DNA of 64,000 nucleotides from Brevundimonas bullata (GTDB lineage Bacteria; Pseudomonadota; Alphaproteobacteria; Caulobacterales; Caulobacteraceae). The stretch is from assembly GCF_014207965.1 (NCBI RefSeq), contig NZ_JACHLM010000002.1:434001-498000 (forward strand), written 5' to 3'. Made by a program: the position numbers and the translations under genes. Position 1 is the stretch's first letter. The number at the start of each line of letters is the position of its first letter. The notes under the pieces are model-generated. The model ran no database searches and was not told the origin of the DNA. It saw only the letters and a list, made by a program, of their open reading frames with translations. Below, piece after piece: positions 9,052 through 20,082 of the stretch.

Positions 9052-10608
9052 TCAGACGGCTTTCAGGGCGTCCTCGACCAGTTTCTGGATGGCGACATAG
9101 TCGGTCTTGCCAGTGCCCAGGACCGGAATGATGGCGATCTTGATGATCTTCTTGGGCACCGCCAGCTCAGGCGCACCGTTGTCGCGCGCCCATTCCGACA
9201 ACTGGGCCGAGGCCGCGCCTTCGTGGTCTGTGACCAGGATCAGGCGTTCGCCCCTCTTGCTGTCCGGCACCGAGACCGCCGCGTGGCGGTTGTCGGGCCA
9301 GACGGCGCCGGCCATGTCCTCGACCGCCAGCAAAGAGACCATTTCGCCGCCGACCTTGGCGAAGCGTTTCACCCGACCGAGGATGGTGATGTAGCCCTCG
9401 TCGTCGATGTCGACGATGTCGCCGGTGTCATGCCAGCCGCCCGCCAGCGGCTCTATGCCCTTGGGGTCGTTCGGCGAGATATAGCCGGCCATGACATTGG
9501 GCCCGCGCAGGAACAACTGGCCGCCGCCCTCAATGCCCGGAACCGTGTCCAGACGATATTCCATGCCGGGCATGATCTGGCCGACCGTGCCGGGGCGGTT
9601 GCGGTCGGGGTGGTTCACGGCGACGACGGGCGCCGCCTCGGTCGCGCCATAGCCTTCGAGCAGTTCCACGCCGCCGAACTTGGTGTTGAACATCTGACGC
9701 GTCTCGTCGCGTACCTTCTCGGCCCCGGCGACGACGAATTGCAGGGTGGCGAAATCGTCCGGCTCGGCCACACGCGCGTACTGGTTCAGGAAGGTGTCGG
9801 TCGCGAACAGGATCGAGGCCTTCACCTGGGGCAGCAGGTCGGTGATCTGCTTGGCGTGCAGGGGCGAGGGGTATTCGAACGCCTTCATCCCTTGCAGCAG
9901 CGGCAGGATGACACCGCCCGTCAGGCCCAGGGAGTGGAAGGTCGGTAGCGGGTTGAACATCACCCACTCGGGCTTCAGGTCGATGTGGGTCGCGACCTGA
10001 CGGGCGTTGGCGACCAGATTGCGCTGGCTCAGCACCACGCCCTTGGGCGCGCCGAAACTGCCGGAGGTGAACAGGACCACGCCCGGCGAATCGGGATCGG
10101 TCTTCACGCGGAAGCGGCGCGGGGCCATGCCGGCGCTGAGACCGTACAGCTTGTCGGCCAGGCCGATGGTCTTGCGCACGTCGTCCAGCCAGATGATCTC
10201 GGCGACCTCGCCCAGGGCCGTCATCAGGTCGTCCAGCTTGGCCTGGGTGACGAAGCGTTTGGCCGACAGGATCTTGGTGACGCCCGCGGTCTTCAGCGCC
10301 GCCTTCAGATTGGCCTCGCCCGAGGTGAAGTTCAGCATGACCGGCACCCGCCCAAAGGCGTGCAGGCCGAAGAAGGTCACGACCACGCCCGCGCTGGACG
10401 GCAGCAGAACGCCGACGCGCTCGCCCGGCTGGGTCATGGCGGCGATCTTGCGGCCCAGCACGAAGGCGGCGCGGATCAGGCCAGTATAGGTCAGGGGATG
10501 ACGATCCTGGTCTTCCAGGATCTCCTTGTCGCCATAGCGGGCGCGCGCGTCGATCAGCGCGTCGAACAGGGATTCGTCATAGACCTTGGGGTCCAGGGCA
10601 GCCCGCAA
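9052..10608 (-). CDS. AMP-dependent acyl-CoA/acyl-ACP synthetase
   Basis: Adenylate-forming enzyme of 518 residues that activates a fatty acid with ATP and probably transfers it to CoA or ACP. The P-loop-like motif VLFTSGSFGAPKGV (about residue 175), the GYGATEAAPVV motif (about 318), the GWHDTGDI adenylate motif (about 390) and the hinge GRVKRFAKVGGEMVSL are all present. The N-terminal half resembles the synthetase half of the Aas acyltransferase/synthetase, without an acyltransferase domain. It is transcribed divergently from lipA across about 200 bp. The exact chain length and acceptor are not determinable. Confidence 0.85.
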   Translation of the reverse strand: MRAALDPKVYDESLFDALIDARARYGDKEILEDQDRHPLTYTGLIRAAFVLGRKIAAMTQPGERVGVLLPSSAGVVVTFFGLHAFGRVPVMLNFTSGEANLKAALKTAGVTKILSAKRFVTQAKLDDLMTALGEVAEIIWLDDVRKTIGLADKLYGLSAGMAPRRFRVKTDPDSPGVVLFTSGSFGAPKGVVLSQRNLVANARQVATHIDLKPEWVMFNPLPTFHSLGLTGGVILPLLQGMKAFEYPSPLHAKQITDLLPQVKASILFATDTFLNQYARVAEPDDFATLQFVVAGAEKVRDETRQMFNTKFGGVELLEGYGATEAAPVVAVNHPDRNRPGTVGQIMPGMEYRLDTVPGIEGGGQLFLRGPNVMAGYISPNDPKGIEPLAGGWHDTGDIVDIDDEGYITILGRVKRFAKVGGEMVSLLAVEDMAGAVWPDNRHAAVSVPDSKRGERLILVTDHEGAASAQLSEWARDNGAPELAVPKKIIKIAIIPVLGTGKTDYVAIQKLVEDALKAV

Positions 10609-10806
10609 GCACGTCCTCCTTCGGAGAGCTCTGACACGGCCCTCTCGGTTACAAGAGGCCGGAACCTAGTGACGTAAGGTCGCCTTGAAAAGATGCGTAA
10701 CGTCGCGTGAACGTCGCATCTTCCTCACTGAAACCGTCTGTGGCTTGCCATCGGCGGTCGGAAAGCCGACATACCGCCCTTCTGCACAGGAGCCAGACCG
10801 CCGGCT

Positions 10807-11778
10807 ATGGTCACGCTGATCGATACCCTGACGAAGAAGCCTTCAGAGCTGCGTCACCCGGAAAAACAGAACCGCCCGGAATCGGCGGTGCTGAAGAAGC
10901 CTGACTGGCTGCGCGTCAAGGCGCCTGGTTCGGGCCAATATAATGCGACCAAGGAGATCGTCCGCTCCAAGGGTCTGGTGACGGTCTGTGAGGAAGCGGC
11001 CTGTCCCAACATCGGTGAGTGCTGGAGCCAGAAGCACGCCACCCTGATGATCATGGGCGACACCTGCACGCGGGCCTGCGCCTTCTGCAACGTCAAGACC
11101 GGCCTGCCGCAGGCCCTGGACCCGGAAGAGCCGGCCAAGGTCGGCCTGGCCGTGCAGCAAATGGGTCTGAACCACGTGGTCATCACCTCGGTGGACCGCG
11201 ACGACGTGGCCGACGGCGGCGCCGCCCACTTCGCCGAAGTGGTGCGTCAAATCCGGCTCCAGGCGCCCAACACCACCATCGAGATCCTGACGCCCGACTT
11301 CCTGCGCAAGGACGGCGCGGCCGAGGTGATGATCGACGCCACGCCCGATGTCTTCAATCACAACCTCGAGACGGTTCCGCGCCTCTATCTGAAGATCCGC
11401 CCCGGCGCGCGCTACTTCCATTCCCTGCGCCTGCTGCAGATGGTCAAGGAGCGAGACCCGAACCAGTTCACCAAGTCTGGCATCATGGTCGGTCTGGGCG
11501 AGACCAAGGAAGAGGTCATGCAGGTGATGGACGACATGCGCTCCGCCGGCGTCGACTTCATCACCATCGGCCAGTACCTGCAGCCGACGCGCAAGCACGC
11601 CGCCATCGACCGCTTCATCACGCCCGAAGAGTTCAAGGCCTATGAGGCCATCGCCCGCGCCAAGGGCTTCCTGATGGTGTCGTCGTCGCCGCTGACGCGC
11701 TCGTCGCACCACGCCGGAGACGACTTCGCCCGCCTGAAGGCCGCGCGTCTGGCGCAGGCAGGCCGTTCGGCGCGTTAA
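10807..11778 (+). CDS. lipA: Lipoyl synthase LipA
   Basis: Radical SAM enzyme that inserts two sulfurs into protein-bound octanoyl groups to make lipoyl cofactors. The auxiliary cluster cysteines are in [12 protein letters not shown] (about residue 59). The radical SAM CxxxCxxC motif is CTRACAFC (about 86), and the C-terminal RSSxHAG signature reads [10 protein letters not shown]. At 323 residues the length is standard. Its product is required by the lipoyl domains of the pyruvate dehydrogenase operon 6 kb downstream. The COQ10-type gene begins 6 nt after its stop. Confidence 0.97.
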   Translation: MVTLIDTLTKKPSELRHPEKQNRPESAVLKKPDWLRVKAPGSGQYNATKEIVRSKGLVTVCEEAACPNIGECWSQKHATLMIMGDTCTRACAFCNVKTGLPQALDPEEPAKVGLAVQQMGLNHVVITSVDRDDVADGGAAHFAEVVRQIRLQAPNTTIEILTPDFLRKDGAAEVMIDATPDVFNHNLETVPRLYLKIRPGARYFHSLRLLQMVKERDPNQFTKSGIMVGLGETKEEVMQVMDDMRSAGVDFITIGQYLQPTRKHAAIDRFITPEEFKAYEAIARAKGFLMVSSSPLTRSSHHAGDDFARLKAARLAQAGRSAR

Positions 11779-11784
11779 GCCTGA

Positions 11785-12237
11785 ATGGCGGTGCATCGCG
11801 TTACGCGCATTCTTCCCTATGCGCCCGAAGATCTGGCCAAGCTGGTCGCGGATGTGGAGTCCTATCCCGCCTTCGTGCCGTGGATCACGTCCATGCGCGT
11901 CTGGAATAAGCGGGACGAGGCGCCGGGCGTCCGCCTACTGGACGCCGAGGCGGGCGTGGGCTTCGCCTTCCTGAACGAGCGGTTCTCGACCTGGGTGCGG
12001 CATGACATCCATGCGCCCAAGGTCGAGGTCGGTCTGATCCGCGGGCCGTTCAAGCATCTGAAGAACCGCTGGGAGTTCCATCCCCATCCCGACGGGGCGC
12101 GGCTGGAGTTCTTCATCGACTTCGCCTTCAAATCGCGGATGCTGGACATGATGCTGCACGCGAATTTCGACCGAGCGGTCGACAAGCTGATCCAGTGTTT
12201 CGAAGGCCGCGCCAAGGCGCTGTACGGCAAAAGGTAG
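11785..12237 (+). CDS. COQ10/RatA-type SRPBCC protein
   Basis: A 150-residue START-like (polyketide cyclase/COQ10) lipid-binding protein. In the mitochondrial homologue it binds ubiquinone and aids its delivery to respiratory complexes; bacterial relatives are often named RatA after an E. coli toxin. The characteristic beginning HRVTRILPYAPEDLAKLVADVE and YPAFVPW are visible, as is FKHLKNRWEF. It is 6 nt downstream of lipA, an arrangement common in alphaproteobacteria. A ubiquinone-binding role is the better guess here. Confidence 0.88.
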   Translation: MAVHRVTRILPYAPEDLAKLVADVESYPAFVPWITSMRVWNKRDEAPGVRLLDAEAGVGFAFLNERFSTWVRHDIHAPKVEVGLIRGPFKHLKNRWEFHPHPDGARLEFFIDFAFKSRMLDMMLHANFDRAVDKLIQCFEGRAKALYGKR

Positions 12238-12242
12238 GACCC

Positions 12243-13373
12243 ATGAGCGCGCCTTTCGACTTCGATGCGACGGTCGTGGGCGCGGGTGCGGTGGGGCTGG
12301 CCTGTGGGCGCGCTTTGGCCAAGCGTGGCCTGTCGGTTCTGGTGCTGGAGAAGGAAGCCCACATCGGTCAGGGCGTGTCCTCGCGCAATTCGGAGGTCAT
12401 CCACGGCGGACTCTATTATCCGACCAGCTCGCTGAAGGCGAAGTTCTGCGTCGAGGGGCGGCGGGCCCTCTATGATTTCCTGGCCAGTCACAAGATCGAC
12501 CACTGGAAATGCGGCAAGCTGGTCGTGGCGACCGAGGAAGCCGAGGTCCAGCGCATCGAGGCCATCTTCCAGCAGGCCACGACCAACGGCGTCGAGGGGC
12601 TGGAGCATTTGACCGGCGCCCAGGCGCGGGCGCTGGAGCCTGAACTGAACGCCCACGCCGCCATCCTGTCGCCGGAGAGCGGCCTGTTCGACAGTCACGG
12701 CTATATGCTGGCCCTGCAGGGCGAGATCGAAGACGCGGGCGGATCGGTCGTCATCTCCACGCCGTTCGAGCGCGCCGAACCGCTGCCCGACGGCGGTTTC
12801 AGGATCACGGCGGGCGGCCCAGATTCGGGGGAGGGCGGGGCGGTGCTGACGACGCGCCTGCTGGTCACGGCTCCCGGCCTGTCGGCACAGACCGTGGCCG
12901 CCGCCATCGACGGCTATCCCGCCGCCGACATTCCGGCGCGCCATCTGGGCAAGGGCGTCTATTTCCGTCTGACGGGTCCGGCGCCGTTCAACCGACTGAT
13001 ATACCCGCCGCCCATTCCCGGAGCGCTGGGCACCCACTACCGCAAGGATTTGGGCGGGCAGGGGGTTTTCGGCCCCGACCTGGCCTATGTCGAGACTGAG
13101 GACTATTCCGTCGATCCGGCCCAGGCCGAGGCGTTCGCAGGCTATATCCGTCGCTTCTGGCCCGGCGTGACGGTCGAGCGGCTGACGCCCGACTACGCGG
13201 GCATCCGGCCCAAGTTGCACGGACCGGGCGAGCCGCAGCCGGACTTCCAGCTGCATGGGCGCCAGCATCACGGCATCGACGGCCTGATGGCCCTGTTCGG
13301 GATCGAGAGCCCGGGTCTGACCAGTTCGCTGGCCATCGGCGAGGCCGTGGCGGACGCACTGATCCGTGGCTAG
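12243..13373 (+). CDS. FAD-dependent oxidoreductase, L-2-hydroxyglutarate oxidase-like
   Basis: DAO-family flavoprotein of 376 residues related to LhgO, which oxidises L-2-hydroxyglutarate to 2-oxoglutarate and feeds electrons to the quinone pool. The FAD dinucleotide-binding motif GAGAVGLACGRALAKRG is at about residue 13, followed by SSRNSEVIHGGLYYP. The C-terminal GIESPGLTSSLAIGEAVAD is the family ending. The ATG at 12243 is 5 nt after the COQ10-type gene stop and gives the N-terminus at the nucleotide-binding fold. It overlaps the convergent SMP-30-like gene by 4 nt. Confidence 0.85.
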   Translation: MSAPFDFDATVVGAGAVGLACGRALAKRGLSVLVLEKEAHIGQGVSSRNSEVIHGGLYYPTSSLKAKFCVEGRRALYDFLASHKIDHWKCGKLVVATEEAEVQRIEAIFQQATTNGVEGLEHLTGAQARALEPELNAHAAILSPESGLFDSHGYMLALQGEIEDAGGSVVISTPFERAEPLPDGGFRITAGGPDSGEGGAVLTTRLLVTAPGLSAQTVAAAIDGYPAADIPARHLGKGVYFRLTGPAPFNRLIYPPPIPGALGTHYRKDLGGQGVFGPDLAYVETEDYSVDPAQAEAFAGYIRRFWPGVTVERLTPDYAGIRPKLHGPGEPQPDFQLHGRQHHGIDGLMALFGIESPGLTSSLAIGEAVADALIRG

Positions 13374-14329
13374 TCGAACGCCGACAGCGGGATCGAGACC
13401 AGGCTGAACGGCAGGGCAGGATCGCCAGAGCTTCGGCGGTTCAACTGGCTGTTGGCGACGATCAGTTGATCACCGCGCACCGCCGCAGTCGCCGGCCATG
13501 CCAGCTCGGCGAACTTGAGCCGCTTCGCCTCGGTCGCTGTTGTGAAGTCTGCGGCGAGGTCCAGGGCGACAATCTCTTCCGACCACTGGCGCACGACGAA
13601 AAGCCGCTGACCGAGCAGCGCCAGACCGTCGCCACCGTCCAGCGCCGAATCACTCGTCTCGATCATCGCGACTTCACGAGTCCGGGTGTCGATTCGGAAC
13701 AGACGCCCTGCCTTCATCTGTATGACGATCAGATAGCGACCGTCGGGCGTGGCCACGATGCCGTTCAGGTTCGGCTCTTCGCCGTACTGCAGGGGCGTGC
13801 CGTCAAACGACAGCCAAGGCTCCAGCTTCGTATCCACGACGGCGTCCCGCGCGGCTCGCCATAGGACCGGGCGCAGGGTGTCTGTGAAGAAGGCGGCGTC
13901 GGATGTCAGAGCCACGTCATTGATCAGCGCCGCCCCCTCGGGCGTGGTGAAGCGCGCCAGCCGCTGACCCGTCGCGATATCGAGCACATGCATGGCGCCT
14001 GTGCGCGCACCAGCGACCCAAAGACGTCCTTCGCCGTCGGCCTTCAAGCCCAAAGCCACTGATGCCGGGGATTTCGGCTGGGCAGCGGCCATATCCAGCG
14101 GGTCGCCGACAAGGGAGGTCTTGCCAGTGTCTGGGTCCACTCTGAACACCAGGCCGGTGTTTGCGCTGTTGGTATAGACGGCGCCGGTGGCAGGATCGAC
14201 CGCCACGCCTTCGGGATAGGCGGCGGCTTCGGGCAAGGCCAGAACGGTCACGCCCGACTTGGCCAGGGCGGCTCCTGCTGTGCTGACAGCGAGCCCTGCG
14301 ACCATAGTCGCCATCCAGAATTTGCGCAT
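13370..14329 (-). CDS. Secreted SMP-30/gluconolactonase-like beta-propeller protein
   Basis: Predicted periplasmic six-bladed beta-propeller of 319 residues. A signal peptide MRKFWMATMVAGLAVSTAGAALA begins at the chosen ATG (14329). Repeated blade motifs are visible, such as YPEGVAVDPATGAVYTNS, LWVAGARTGAMHVLD and NGIVATPDGRYLIVIQ. The fold matches SMP-30/Gluconolactonase/LRE-like proteins; a lactonase activity is possible but the metal ligands were not checked. It is convergent with the flavoprotein gene (4 nt overlap). Confidence 0.72.
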   Translation of the reverse strand: MRKFWMATMVAGLAVSTAGAALAKSGVTVLALPEAAAYPEGVAVDPATGAVYTNSANTGLVFRVDPDTGKTSLVGDPLDMAAAQPKSPASVALGLKADGEGRLWVAGARTGAMHVLDIATGQRLARFTTPEGAALINDVALTSDAAFFTDTLRPVLWRAARDAVVDTKLEPWLSFDGTPLQYGEEPNLNGIVATPDGRYLIVIQMKAGRLFRIDTRTREVAMIETSDSALDGGDGLALLGQRLFVVRQWSEEIVALDLAADFTTATEAKRLKFAELAWPATAAVRGDQLIVANSQLNRRSSGDPALPFSLVSIPLSAFD

Positions 14330-14539
14330 CCAGTCCTCCCGTGACATCGGTTTCCGGACCTTGGCGCAGGTCGATCAGATGCGCCACTCTGCATAGGTTT
14401 CCAGATTGTCGCGGCACGGCTTGAAATCGGGAACGTCTTCATGCATAAGCCCGGCCTCGCGTGGCGGCTCTTATCGGGGGGCCGCTACTGTATGTTTTCG
14501 CGTCTTCACGGCGCACCGACTTATGAGATTGAGACGGAC

Positions 14540-14722
14540 ATGGCCGTTCCGAAGCGCAAAGTATCCCCCTCGCGTCGCAACATGCGTCGCGCACATGACG
14601 CCCTCGGCGCCAACTCCTATGTCGAAGACAAGGACACGGGCGAGCTGAAGCGTCCGCACCACATCGACCTGAAGACCGGCACCTATCGCGGCCGTCAGGT
14701 CATCACGCCGAAGGAAGACTAG
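14540..14722 (+). CDS. rpmF: 50S ribosomal protein L32
   Basis: A 60-residue large-subunit ribosomal protein beginning [20 protein letters not shown], the invariant L32 N-terminus. The alphaproteobacterial form lacks the four zinc cysteines, as here. The ATG at 14540 is certain from the conserved N-terminus although the frame is open upstream. A strong hairpin with a short T-run follows at 14762. It appears to be a single-gene unit; the usual plsX partner is not adjacent. Confidence 0.97.
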   Translation: MAVPKRKVSPSRRNMRRAHDALGANSYVEDKDTGELKRPHHIDLKTGTYRGRQVITPKED

Positions 14723-14761
14723 TCTTCATTACGGCCTCGGCTTCGGCCGGACGATAGATTT

Positions 14762-14793
14762 AACGGCGCGCGATGTCATCGCGCGCCGTTTTC
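14762..14793 (+). terminator. Intrinsic terminator after rpmF
   Basis: A perfect 13-bp inverted repeat (AACGGCGCGCGAT / ATCGCGCGCCGTT) with a 3-nt loop is followed by TTTTCG, 40 nt after the rpmF stop. It fits a Rho-independent terminator. Confidence 0.8.
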
Positions 14794-14835
14794 GTGCGTT
14801 GTGTGCGGTGAAGCTAAATCACTGGAGCGCTCCGC

Positions 14836-15432
14836 ATGATCCGCAACGCCGTCCTCAGTTCTGTCGCCCTGCTGGCCCTGGCCGCTTGCGATGCCCCGGA
14901 ATCCGCCAAGGCGCCCGATGCCGCCGCTCCGGCGGTCATGGGCGACGCCGCATCCGCCAACGTGCTGACCCCGCTAGGCTACGGCCCCCTGAAGATCGGC
15001 ATGACCCAGGCCGAGGCGGACGCTGCGGTCGGACCGCCGCCCGCCAATGCGGCCGAAGCCGAACCGTCCGAGTGTCGCTACTACCATCCGCCCCACGCCC
15101 CCGAGGGCCTGCTGGTCATGGTGGAGAAAGGGGTCCTGACGCGGCTGACCGCCACCAGGGATTCGACCGTCAAGACTGAGGACGGCGTCGGCGTCGGCGC
15201 TGACGGCGAGCAGTTGAAGGCTCGCTATGGGGCCGCCACCGTGACGCCGCACAAGTATCAGGGTGCGCCCTCGGCCTATGTGACCCTCTGGCCGGGCAGG
15301 CCTCAGCTGCAGGGAGCCTATGTCACCGATCCGACCGCGCGCGGTCTGATGTTCGAGATCGGTGACGACGGCAAAGTCGCCTTCATCCACGGGGGCGGAC
15401 CCAGTATTCAGAACGTCGAAGGCTGCAGCTGA
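14836..15432 (+). CDS. Hypothetical lipoprotein
   Basis: A 198-residue protein with a lipoprotein signal: MIRNAVLSSVALLALAACDA, lipobox LAAC with the acylated Cys at residue 19. An Ala/Pro-rich linker follows, then a compact domain starting LTPLGYGPLKIGMTQAEADAAVG. The phrase GPLKIGMTxxE is typical of a small periplasmic family of unknown function. Two cysteines (in SECRYY and the C-terminal EGCS) could form a disulfide. It lies between rpmF and eno as a separate unit. Confidence 0.75.
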   Translation: MIRNAVLSSVALLALAACDAPESAKAPDAAAPAVMGDAASANVLTPLGYGPLKIGMTQAEADAAVGPPPANAAEAEPSECRYYHPPHAPEGLLVMVEKGVLTRLTATRDSTVKTEDGVGVGADGEQLKARYGAATVTPHKYQGAPSAYVTLWPGRPQLQGAYVTDPTARGLMFEIGDDGKVAFIHGGGPSIQNVEGCS

Positions 15433-15488
15433 CGCCGAAATCAGGGAAGGCGCGTCGCCCGGTGGCGATTCGGCGACGGCTGGTCTAA

Positions 15489-16808
<1,320 letters not shown>

Positions 16809-16832
16809 ACCGCCTCACAAAGATGTGCGCAG

Positions 16833-16862
16833 CGCCGTCTCCGAACCTCGGAGGCGGCGTTC
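16833..16862 (+). terminator. Hairpin after eno
   Basis: A 12-bp stem (CGCCGTCTCCGA pairing with TCGGAGGCGGCG, one G-T wobble) with a 3-nt loop, 24 nt after the eno stop. The T-run is weak, so it may be only a transcript-stabilising or pausing hairpin. Confidence 0.55.
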
Positions 16863-16945
16863 GCAATTACGGCCAAGCTACGGTTCGTTAGGCATTTTCG
16901 GTCAGGATCGGGAAACTGTGTTCACGCTCAGAAGGAGCGTCCGTC

Positions 16946-17278
16946 GTGCCCGAGCAGATGAAGCCCTACCTTCCGTCCGCCTTCCTGCTGTTCCTGATCC
17001 TTTATCTGGGGGTCCAGGCCCTGACGGGGCAGCGCGGCCTGTTGAGCGGCGGCGAGCGTGACGCGCTTCTCGCCAAGCGCGAGGCTCAACTGGCCCACCT
17101 GACGGAGCAACGCCGCGACCTGGAAGTGCGCGTGCGCTACCTGCGGACCGAGAGCCTGTCCAAGGATCTCCTGGAAGAACGGGCGAGGGCGGTGCTCGGC
17201 TTTGCCGATCCGCGCGACTACGTGGTTCGCCTGAGCGCCCCGGTCGCGCACAATCCTGACGCGATCCAGACCTCCTGA
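16946..17278 (+). CDS. FtsB/DivIC-like septum formation initiator
   Basis: Small bitopic division protein of 110 residues: one N-terminal membrane segment (AFLLFLILYLGVQAL, about residues 12-26), then a coiled coil (residues 40-75, LLAKREAQLAHLTEQRRDLE) and the DivIC/FtsB signature ending in a hydrophobic periplasmic tail. FtsB bridges FtsL and FtsQ in the divisome. The start is GTG at 16946, supported by GAAGGAG 8 nt upstream. Location between eno and pdhA is conserved in many alphaproteobacteria (established knowledge). Confidence 0.85.
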   Translation: MPEQMKPYLPSAFLLFLILYLGVQALTGQRGLLSGGERDALLAKREAQLAHLTEQRRDLEVRVRYLRTESLSKDLLEERARAVLGFADPRDYVVRLSAPVAHNPDAIQTS

Positions 17279-17392
17279 ACTATTGTTACAGCTAGGCCGG
17301 CGCGCTTTGCGTTTCGGGAACGAAGGCTGCTAAAGCCCCTTTCCGTAACGATAAGAGTCCCTGAAACTGGGGGCGCAGCCGGGAGATGCCGG

Positions 17393-18424
17393 ATGGCGAA
17401 AGCCGCCGCTCATAAATCCTCGTCCAGCGCGGACGACACCAAGATTCCGAACACGCCCCAGGCTTCGAAAGAAGACCTGCTGCGCTTCTACCGCGAAATG
17501 GTCCTCATCCGCCGCTTCGAGGAGCGCGCGGGCCAGCTTTACGGCATGGGCCTGATCGGCGGCTTCTGCCACCTCTACATCGGCCAGGAGGCCGTGGCGG
17601 TGGGCGTTCAGGAGAGCGTCAAGCAGGGCCACGACAAGATCATCACCGGCTACCGCGACCACGGCCACATGCTGGCCGCGGGCATGGACCCCAACGCCGT
17701 CATGGCCGAGCTGACCGGCCGTATCGGCGGCTCGTCTAAGGGCAAGGGCGGTTCGATGCACATGTTCGACACCGCGACCGGCTTCTACGGCGGTCACGGC
17801 ATCGTCGGCGCCCAGGTGGCGCTGGGCACCGGCCTGGCCTTCGCCGGCAAGTACCGTGGCGACGACAGCGTCTCCTTCGTCTACTTCGGCGACGGCGCCT
17901 CGAACCAGGGTCAGGTCTACGAGAGCTTCAACATGGCCCAGCTGTGGAAGCTGCCGGCCATCTACATCATCGAGAACAACCAGTACGCCATGGGCACGAG
18001 CATTGAACGCTCGTCGTCCACGACCGAGCTCTACATGCGCGGCGCCAGCTTCGGCATTCCGGGCGAGCAGGTCGACGGCATGGACGTGCTGGCGGTCCGC
18101 GACGCCACGGCCCGCGCCGTGAAGCGCGCCCGTGAAGGCGGCGGCCCCTACATCCTTGAGGTGAAGACCTACCGCTATCGCGGCCACTCCATGTCGGACC
18201 CGGCCAAGTACCGCACCAAGGAAGAGGTCGACGAGGTCAAGAAGACCCGCGACCCGATCGACCACCTGAAAATGCTGCTCGCCGCCGCCAAGGCGACCGA
18301 GGAAGAGCTGAAGGCCATCGACAACGAGGTGAAAGCCATCGTCGCCGAAGCCGTGCAGTTCGCACAGGAAAGCCCTGAGCCGGATCCGTCCGAGCTCTAT
18401 ACTGACGTCTACGTGGAGGCCTGA
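17393..18424 (+). CDS. pdhA: Pyruvate dehydrogenase E1 component, alpha subunit
   Basis: Alpha chain of the thiamine-diphosphate E1 of the pyruvate dehydrogenase complex (decarboxylates pyruvate and transfers acetyl to E2 lipoyl). It is 343 residues. The TPP motif runs from GDGASNQGQVYESFN to IIENNQYAMGT, and the phosphorylation-loop region YRGHSMSDPAKYRTKEE is intact. An Ala/Lys/Ser-rich N-terminal extension of about 25 residues precedes the fold. It is the first gene of a seven-gene operon; pdhB starts 3 nt after its stop. Confidence 0.97.
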   Translation: MAKAAAHKSSSSADDTKIPNTPQASKEDLLRFYREMVLIRRFEERAGQLYGMGLIGGFCHLYIGQEAVAVGVQESVKQGHDKIITGYRDHGHMLAAGMDPNAVMAELTGRIGGSSKGKGGSMHMFDTATGFYGGHGIVGAQVALGTGLAFAGKYRGDDSVSFVYFGDGASNQGQVYESFNMAQLWKLPAIYIIENNQYAMGTSIERSSSTTELYMRGASFGIPGEQVDGMDVLAVRDATARAVKRAREGGGPYILEVKTYRYRGHSMSDPAKYRTKEEVDEVKKTRDPIDHLKMLLAAAKATEEELKAIDNEVKAIVAEAVQFAQESPEPDPSELYTDVYVEA

Positions 18425-18427
18425 TCC

Positions 18428-19768
18428 GTGACCGACATTCTGATGCCGGCGCTGTCCCCCACGATGGAAGAGGGCACGCTGACCAAGTGGCACATCAAGG
18501 CAGGCGACACCGTGTCGGCCGGCCAGGTGATCGCCGAGATCGAAACCGACAAGGCGACGATGGAAGTCGAAGCCGTCGATGAAGGCGAAGTGCTGGAAAT
18601 CCTCGTCGCCGAGGGTTCCGAGAACGTGAAGGTCAACACGCCGATCGCCCGTCTGGCCGGCGAAGACAGCGCCCCTGCGCCCGCGCCCAAGGCTGAAGCC
18701 CCCAAGGCCGAGGCTGCTCCGGCCGCTGCTGCCGCTCCGGCTGCGCCCAAGGTTGAACTGCGCGATCCGGAAATCCCGGCTGACGCCAAGCTGGTCAAGA
18801 CGACCGTGCGCGACGCCCTGCGCGACGCCATGGCCGAGGAAATGCGTCGTGACGACCGCGTCTTCCTGATCGGCGAGGAAGTCGCCCAGTATCAGGGCGC
18901 CTACAAGGTCAGCCGCGACCTGCTGCAGGAGTTCGGCGAGCGCCGCGTCATCGACACCCCGATCACCGAGCACGGCTTCGCCGGTCTCGGCGTCGGCGCC
19001 GCCATGGCGGGCCTGAAGCCGATCGTCGAGTTCATGACGTTCAACTTCGCCATGCAGGCGATCGACCACATCATCAACTCGGCGGCCAAGACGCTCTATA
19101 TGTCGGGCGGTCAGATTCGCGCCGACATCGTCTTCCGTGGTCCCAACGGCGCGGCCAGCCGCGTCGGCGCCCAGCACAGCCAGGACTATTCGGCCTGGTA
19201 CGCCCAGATCCCGGGCCTGAAGGTCATCGCGCCCTACGATGCTGCCGATGCGAAGGGCCTGCTGAAAGCCGCCATCCGCGATCCGAACCCGGTCGTCTTC
19301 CTCGAACACGAAATGCTCTACGGCACCGAGTTCGACGTGCCGGAAGGCGACGACTACGTCCTGCCGATCGGCAAGGCCAAGGTCCGTCGCGAAGGCAAGG
19401 ACGTCACCATCACGGCTCACGCCCGCATGGTCGGCTTCGCCCTCCAGGCCGCTGAGAAGCTGGCCGAGGAAGGCATCGAGGCCGAGGTCATCGACCTGCG
19501 CACCCTGCGTCCGCTGGACCACGAAACCATCGTCGAAAGCGTCAAGAAGACCAGCCGTCTGGTCTCGGCCGAAGAAGGCTGGGGTCCGATGGGCGTTGGC
19601 GCTGAGGTCGTGGCCCGCGTGATCGAACACGCCTTCGACTATCTGGATGCGCCGCCGCTGCGCGTGCACCAGGAAGACGTGCCGCTGCCCTACGCCGCCA
19701 ACCTGGAAGTGCTGTCGCTGCCGGGCGTGGACAAGATCATCGCTGCTGTGAAGAAGGTGATGGCGTGA
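18428..19768 (+). CDS. pdhB: Pyruvate dehydrogenase E1 beta with N-terminal lipoyl domain
   Basis: Beta chain of E1, 446 residues. Residues 1-78 form a lipoyl domain with the target lysine in [10 protein letters not shown] (Lys about 42), followed by an Ala/Pro linker (residues 82-112) and then the transketolase-like E1 beta fold ([27 protein letters not shown], the C-terminal [16 protein letters not shown]). An E1 beta with its own lipoyl domain is known from Sinorhizobium and Zymomonas. The start is GTG at 18428. The last 4 nt overlap the next gene. Confidence 0.96.
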   Translation: MTDILMPALSPTMEEGTLTKWHIKAGDTVSAGQVIAEIETDKATMEVEAVDEGEVLEILVAEGSENVKVNTPIARLAGEDSAPAPAPKAEAPKAEAAPAAAAAPAAPKVELRDPEIPADAKLVKTTVRDALRDAMAEEMRRDDRVFLIGEEVAQYQGAYKVSRDLLQEFGERRVIDTPITEHGFAGLGVGAAMAGLKPIVEFMTFNFAMQAIDHIINSAAKTLYMSGGQIRADIVFRGPNGAASRVGAQHSQDYSAWYAQIPGLKVIAPYDAADAKGLLKAAIRDPNPVVFLEHEMLYGTEFDVPEGDDYVLPIGKAKVRREGKDVTITAHARMVGFALQAAEKLAEEGIEAEVIDLRTLRPLDHETIVESVKKTSRLVSAEEGWGPMGVGAEVVARVIEHAFDYLDAPPLRVHQEDVPLPYAANLEVLSLPGVDKIIAAVKKVMA

Positions 19769-20082
19769 GCGAGCCGTCCGAGTTCCAATTGACGACGCCC
19801 GAAAGCGTCGCCGCTGATCCCCAGGCCATCGAAATCCTGCGGATGTGGTGGTCGAAGGACGAGCCGGTCATGTCGGTGAAGCCTGCCTTCAACGACCCTA
19901 TCAAGTTCGGCGAACTGCTGGCCTATGCCGCGCGTCACATGGCGCACGGCTACGCCCTGCGTCACGGCCACAACGAACGCGAAGCCTACAACCGCATCCT
20001 TCAGGGCCTTTCCGAGGTCGTGAAGGCGGACAACGTTCAGACCGTCGCCGAGCCTGTCGATGCGCCGAAGGGGAACGCATGA
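19765..20082 (+). CDS. DUF5076 protein, copy 1, in the pdh operon
   Basis: A 105-residue soluble protein with no signal peptide or membrane segment. The core is [21 protein letters not shown] followed by [20 protein letters not shown], which fits the DUF5076 family. It overlaps the end of pdhB by 4 nt (ATGA) and its own stop overlaps the next DUF5076 gene in the same way, so translation is coupled. The position between E1 beta and E2 suggests a role in complex assembly or regulation, but this is inference. No catalytic motif is visible. Confidence 0.82.
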   Translation: MSEPSEFQLTTPESVAADPQAIEILRMWWSKDEPVMSVKPAFNDPIKFGELLAYAARHMAHGYALRHGHNEREAYNRILQGLSEVVKADNVQTVAEPVDAPKGNA